Source: Labedella endophytica (GTDB lineage Bacteria > Actinomycetota > Actinomycetes > Actinomycetales > Microbacteriaceae). Taken from it: a stretch of 64,000 bases of DNA. The translations under genes and the position numbers were made by a program. Positions 60,973 through 64,000 of this stretch are shown in pieces. The notes under the pieces were generated by a model. That model ran no database searches. It was not told the DNA's origin and saw nothing but the letters and a program-made list of their open reading frames with translations. Where the stretch lies: NCBI RefSeq assembly GCF_003990045.1, contig NZ_RZGZ01000005.1:1-64000 (forward strand). Direction: 5' to 3'. Numbering within the stretch: position 1 is the stretch's first letter; the number at the start of each line of letters is the position of its first letter.

Positions 60973-62483
60973 CACTTGCCTCCCAGTTCCGGAGCCTCGG
61001 CGAGGAGGCCATGTCCCCACTGCTCGAGGAGCAGAGCCTCGAGCGCGGCGCCGGCTCGGTAGAGCCGCGCGTCCTCGCGCACGGGCGCCATGATCTGAAG
61101 TCCGACGGGCAGCCCGTCCTCCGGCGCGAGACCGATCGGAACGCTCATCGCGGGAACACCGGCGAGGTTCGCCGGGATCGTCGCGATGTCGTTGAGGTAC
61201 ATCGCGAGCGGGTCGTCGAGCTTCTCGCCGAGGCGGAAGGCCGTGGTCGGAGCGCTCGGGCTCACGAGCACGTCGACCGAGGCGAAGGCCTGCTCGAAGT
61301 CCCGCTGGATGAGGGTACGCACCTTCTGGGCGCTGCCGTAGTACGCGTCGTAATAGCCGGCGCTGAGCGCGTAGGTGCCGAGGATGATGCGCCTCTTCAC
61401 CTCGGGACCGAATCCGGCCTCTCGCGTCGCCGACATGACCTGCTCGACGGTGCCGCCGCCCGGAGGCGAGACGCGCATGCCGAAGCGTACCGAGTCGAAC
61501 TTCGCGAGGTTCGACGACGCCTCGGCCGGGAGGATCAGGTAGTACGCGGCGATCGCGTACTCGAAGTGCGGGGCGCTGACCTCGACGAGCTCGGCGCCGT
61601 TGCGCTCGAGGAGTGCCAGGGCCTCCTCGTAGCGGCGGCGGACACCGGCCTGGAAGCCGTCGCCGCTCAGCTGCGAGACGACGCCGACGCGGAGCCCGGT
61701 GAGGGCTCCTCCCGCGGCGCCCTCGCGCGCGGCCGCGGCCATCGAGGGCCATTCGTCGCGCAGTGAGGTGGAGTCGAGGGGGTCGTGTCCGCCGATGACG
61801 TCGTGCAGGAGCCCGGCGTCGAGCACGGTACGCGTGACCGGTCCGACCTGATCGAGGGAGGACGCGAGGGCGATCGCTCCGTAGCGGCTCACACCGCCGT
61901 AGGTCGGCTTCACGCCCACGGTGCCCGTGACGTGCGCGGGCTGGCGGATCGAGCCGCCCGTGTCGCTGCCGAGCGCGAGCGGAGCCTCGAAGGCGGCGAC
62001 GGCGGCTGCCGAGCCACCTCCGGACCCGCCAGGGATCCGGTCGAGATCCCACGGATTGTGGGTGGGTCCGTACGCGGAGTGCTCGGTGGAGGAGCCCATC
62101 GCGAACTCGTCCATGTTGGTCTTGCCGATCGGGACGAGGCCAGCGGCCCGCGACTTCGCGACGACGGTCGCATCGAACGGCGACATGTAGCCCTCGAGGA
62201 TGCGGCTACCCGACGTCGACGGCATGTCCGTCGTGACGAGCACGTCCTTGACGGCCAACGGGATCCCGGCGAGCGGCCCCAGGGCGTCGCCGGCGGCGCG
62301 GCGCTCGTCGATCGATCGGGCGTTGTCGAGGGCGTCGGACGACACGTGCAGGAACGCCGCGACCTCGCCGTCGACGGCCTCGATGCGATCGAGGTGGGCG
62401 CGCGTGACCTCGACGCTCGAGACCTCGCCGGAGGACAGGAGCTCGGAGAGCTCGCTCGCGGACTTGCGGATCAACTCGCTCAC
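60972..62483 (-). CDS. gatA: Aspartyl/glutamyl-tRNA amidotransferase subunit A
   Basis: Glutaminase subunit of GatCAB, 503 residues. The amidase-signature triad is visible: Lys in LAVKDVLVT, the cis-Ser in [13 protein letters not shown] and the nucleophile Ser in [13 protein letters not shown]. The start is a GTG at 62483 that overlaps the gatC stop as GTGA, giving stoichiometric synthesis. Ammonia released here is passed to GatB through the complex. Confidence 0.97.
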   Translation of the reverse strand: MSELIRKSASELSELLSSGEVSSVEVTRAHLDRIEAVDGEVAAFLHVSSDALDNARSIDERRAAGDALGPLAGIPLAVKDVLVTTDMPSTSGSRILEGYMSPFDATVVAKSRAAGLVPIGKTNMDEFAMGSSTEHSAYGPTHNPWDLDRIPGGSGGGSAAAVAAFEAPLALGSDTGGSIRQPAHVTGTVGVKPTYGGVSRYGAIALASSLDQVGPVTRTVLDAGLLHDVIGGHDPLDSTSLRDEWPSMAAAAREGAAGGALTGLRVGVVSQLSGDGFQAGVRRRYEEALALLERNGAELVEVSAPHFEYAIAAYYLILPAEASSNLAKFDSVRFGMRVSPPGGGTVEQVMSATREAGFGPEVKRRIILGTYALSAGYYDAYYGSAQKVRTLIQRDFEQAFASVDVLVSPSAPTTAFRLGEKLDDPLAMYLNDIATIPANLAGVPAMSVPIGLAPEDGLPVGLQIMAPVREDARLYRAGAALEALLLEQWGHGLLAEAPELGGK

Positions 62484-62779
62484 TGCTCCTCCCCCAGGAT
62501 CGCCGAGACCTTGAAGCGGTCCTCGGTACGCTCGGGGGCGTTCGCGAGCGCCTGCTCACGCGTGAGGGTCTGGCCCACGACGTCGTCGCGGAAGACGTTC
62601 TGCAGGGGGACCGGGTGGCTCGTGGCGGGCACGTCCGGCGTCGCCACCTCCTGCACCTTCGCGATGCTGTCGACGATCTGATCGAGCTCGGTCGTGAGGC
62701 TCGTGATCTCTTCGGGTGTGAGTGCGATGCGGGCGAGGTTCGCGAGATGCGCGACCTGCTCCTCCGAGATTTCGGACAT
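62480..62779 (-). CDS. gatC: Aspartyl/glutamyl-tRNA amidotransferase subunit C
   Basis: Small stabilising subunit wrapped around GatA and GatB. The 99-residue protein has the typical N-terminal helix [17 protein letters not shown] and the late [10 protein letters not shown] and [10 protein letters not shown] segments. A GGAGA site precedes the ATG at 62779, and a TAGAAT element ~35 bp upstream is the likely operon promoter. First gene of gatCAB. Confidence 0.96.
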   Translation of the reverse strand: MSEISEEQVAHLANLARIALTPEEITSLTTELDQIVDSIAKVQEVATPDVPATSHPVPLQNVFRDDVVGQTLTREQALANAPERTEDRFKVSAILGEEQ

Positions 62780-62814
62780 GGATCTCCGTCAGATGGATGT
62801 CGGGGTGTCGACCC

Positions 62815-62820
62815 ATTCTA
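62815..62820 (-). promoter_or_regulatory. -10 element for gatCAB
   Basis: TAGAAT on the minus strand; a start ~7 nt on gives a ~30-nt leader with a ribosome site. Confidence 0.55.
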
Positions 62821-62837
62821 GGCCGTGGCCGACCGCC

Positions 62838-64000
<1,163 letters not shown>

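Overview
This 64 kb stretch comes from the chromosome of a high-G+C Gram-positive bacterium, most likely a member of the Actinobacteria close to the Microbacteriaceae (order Micrococcales). The evidence is the very GC-rich third codon positions, a 13E12-type HNH nuclease fragment at the left end, the small DUF4233-like gene between folC and ndk, an actinobacterial translational T-box in front of ileS, the clpP1-clpP2-clpX and tig group, mevalonate-pathway kinases, and many leaderless promoters of the form TAnnnT followed 6-7 nt later by a start codon. Almost everything is housekeeping; I see no prophage, insertion sequence, CRISPR array or integrase.

Layout. 0-2 kb: end of an HNH nuclease gene, then an overlapping lipoprotein / secreted PKD-like pair. 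2-7.7 kb (minus): ileS-folC-DUF4233-ndk, led by a T-box. 7.7-13.6 kb: a TetR regulator divergent from a four-gene Opp/Dpp-type peptide ABC transporter with a fused double ATPase. 13.6-20 kb: valS (DDNG-type ValRS), a GNAT acetyltransferase, a small conserved protein, a methyltransferase and an M3 metallopeptidase. 20-24.4 kb (minus): tig, tRNA-Pro, and clpP1-clpP2-clpX with a candidate ClgR box. 24.5-31.3 kb: tRNA-Gly, a 17-bp tandem repeat, a small membrane protein, putP, a gamma-carbonic-anhydrase-like protein and a 1,280-residue zinc-ribbon membrane protein. 31.3-44.5 kb: dps with a DtxR/IdeR-like box, nei, rpiB, a DsbA-like protein, pepN, mscS, a truncated globin, two thioesterases, ettA, a small SSB-like protein and lineage hypotheticals. 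44.5-48.6 kb (minus): mvk-mvaD-pmk followed by nadE, then tRNA-Arg on the plus strand. 48.7-53.3 kb: orn, tRNA-His, a Ser/Thr kinase, a minimal zinc protease and a serine-peptidase-like protein lacking its catalytic serine. 53.3-57.4 kb (minus): a TPP-riboswitch-controlled YkoE-YkoD-YkoC thiamine-precursor ECF transporter with a P-loop kinase-like gene at its end. 57-64 kb: GerW-like protein, DNA polymerase IV, a DinB-fold protein, gatCAB and the 3' part of ligA.

The genes work together mainly as translation supply (ileS, valS, gatCAB, four tRNAs, ettA), protein quality control (tig, ClpXP, peptidases), isoprenoid precursor synthesis (mevalonate kinases), cofactor supply (folC, nadE, thiamine-precursor uptake) and DNA repair (nei, dinB, ligA). 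Regulation visible in the DNA includes a translational T-box, a TPP riboswitch, candidate ClgR and IdeR/DtxR boxes, ATGA/GTGA stop-start overlaps inside operons, and about a dozen leaderless promoters. Two of those promoters begin a tiny ORF that overlaps the start of the next gene. I found no clearly new multi-gene system. The most unusual items are the leaderless mini-ORF pairs, the degenerate peptidase, the 17-bp repeat beside tRNA-Gly, the CPWA-motif DsbA-like protein and the kinase gene attached to the thiamine-precursor transporter.
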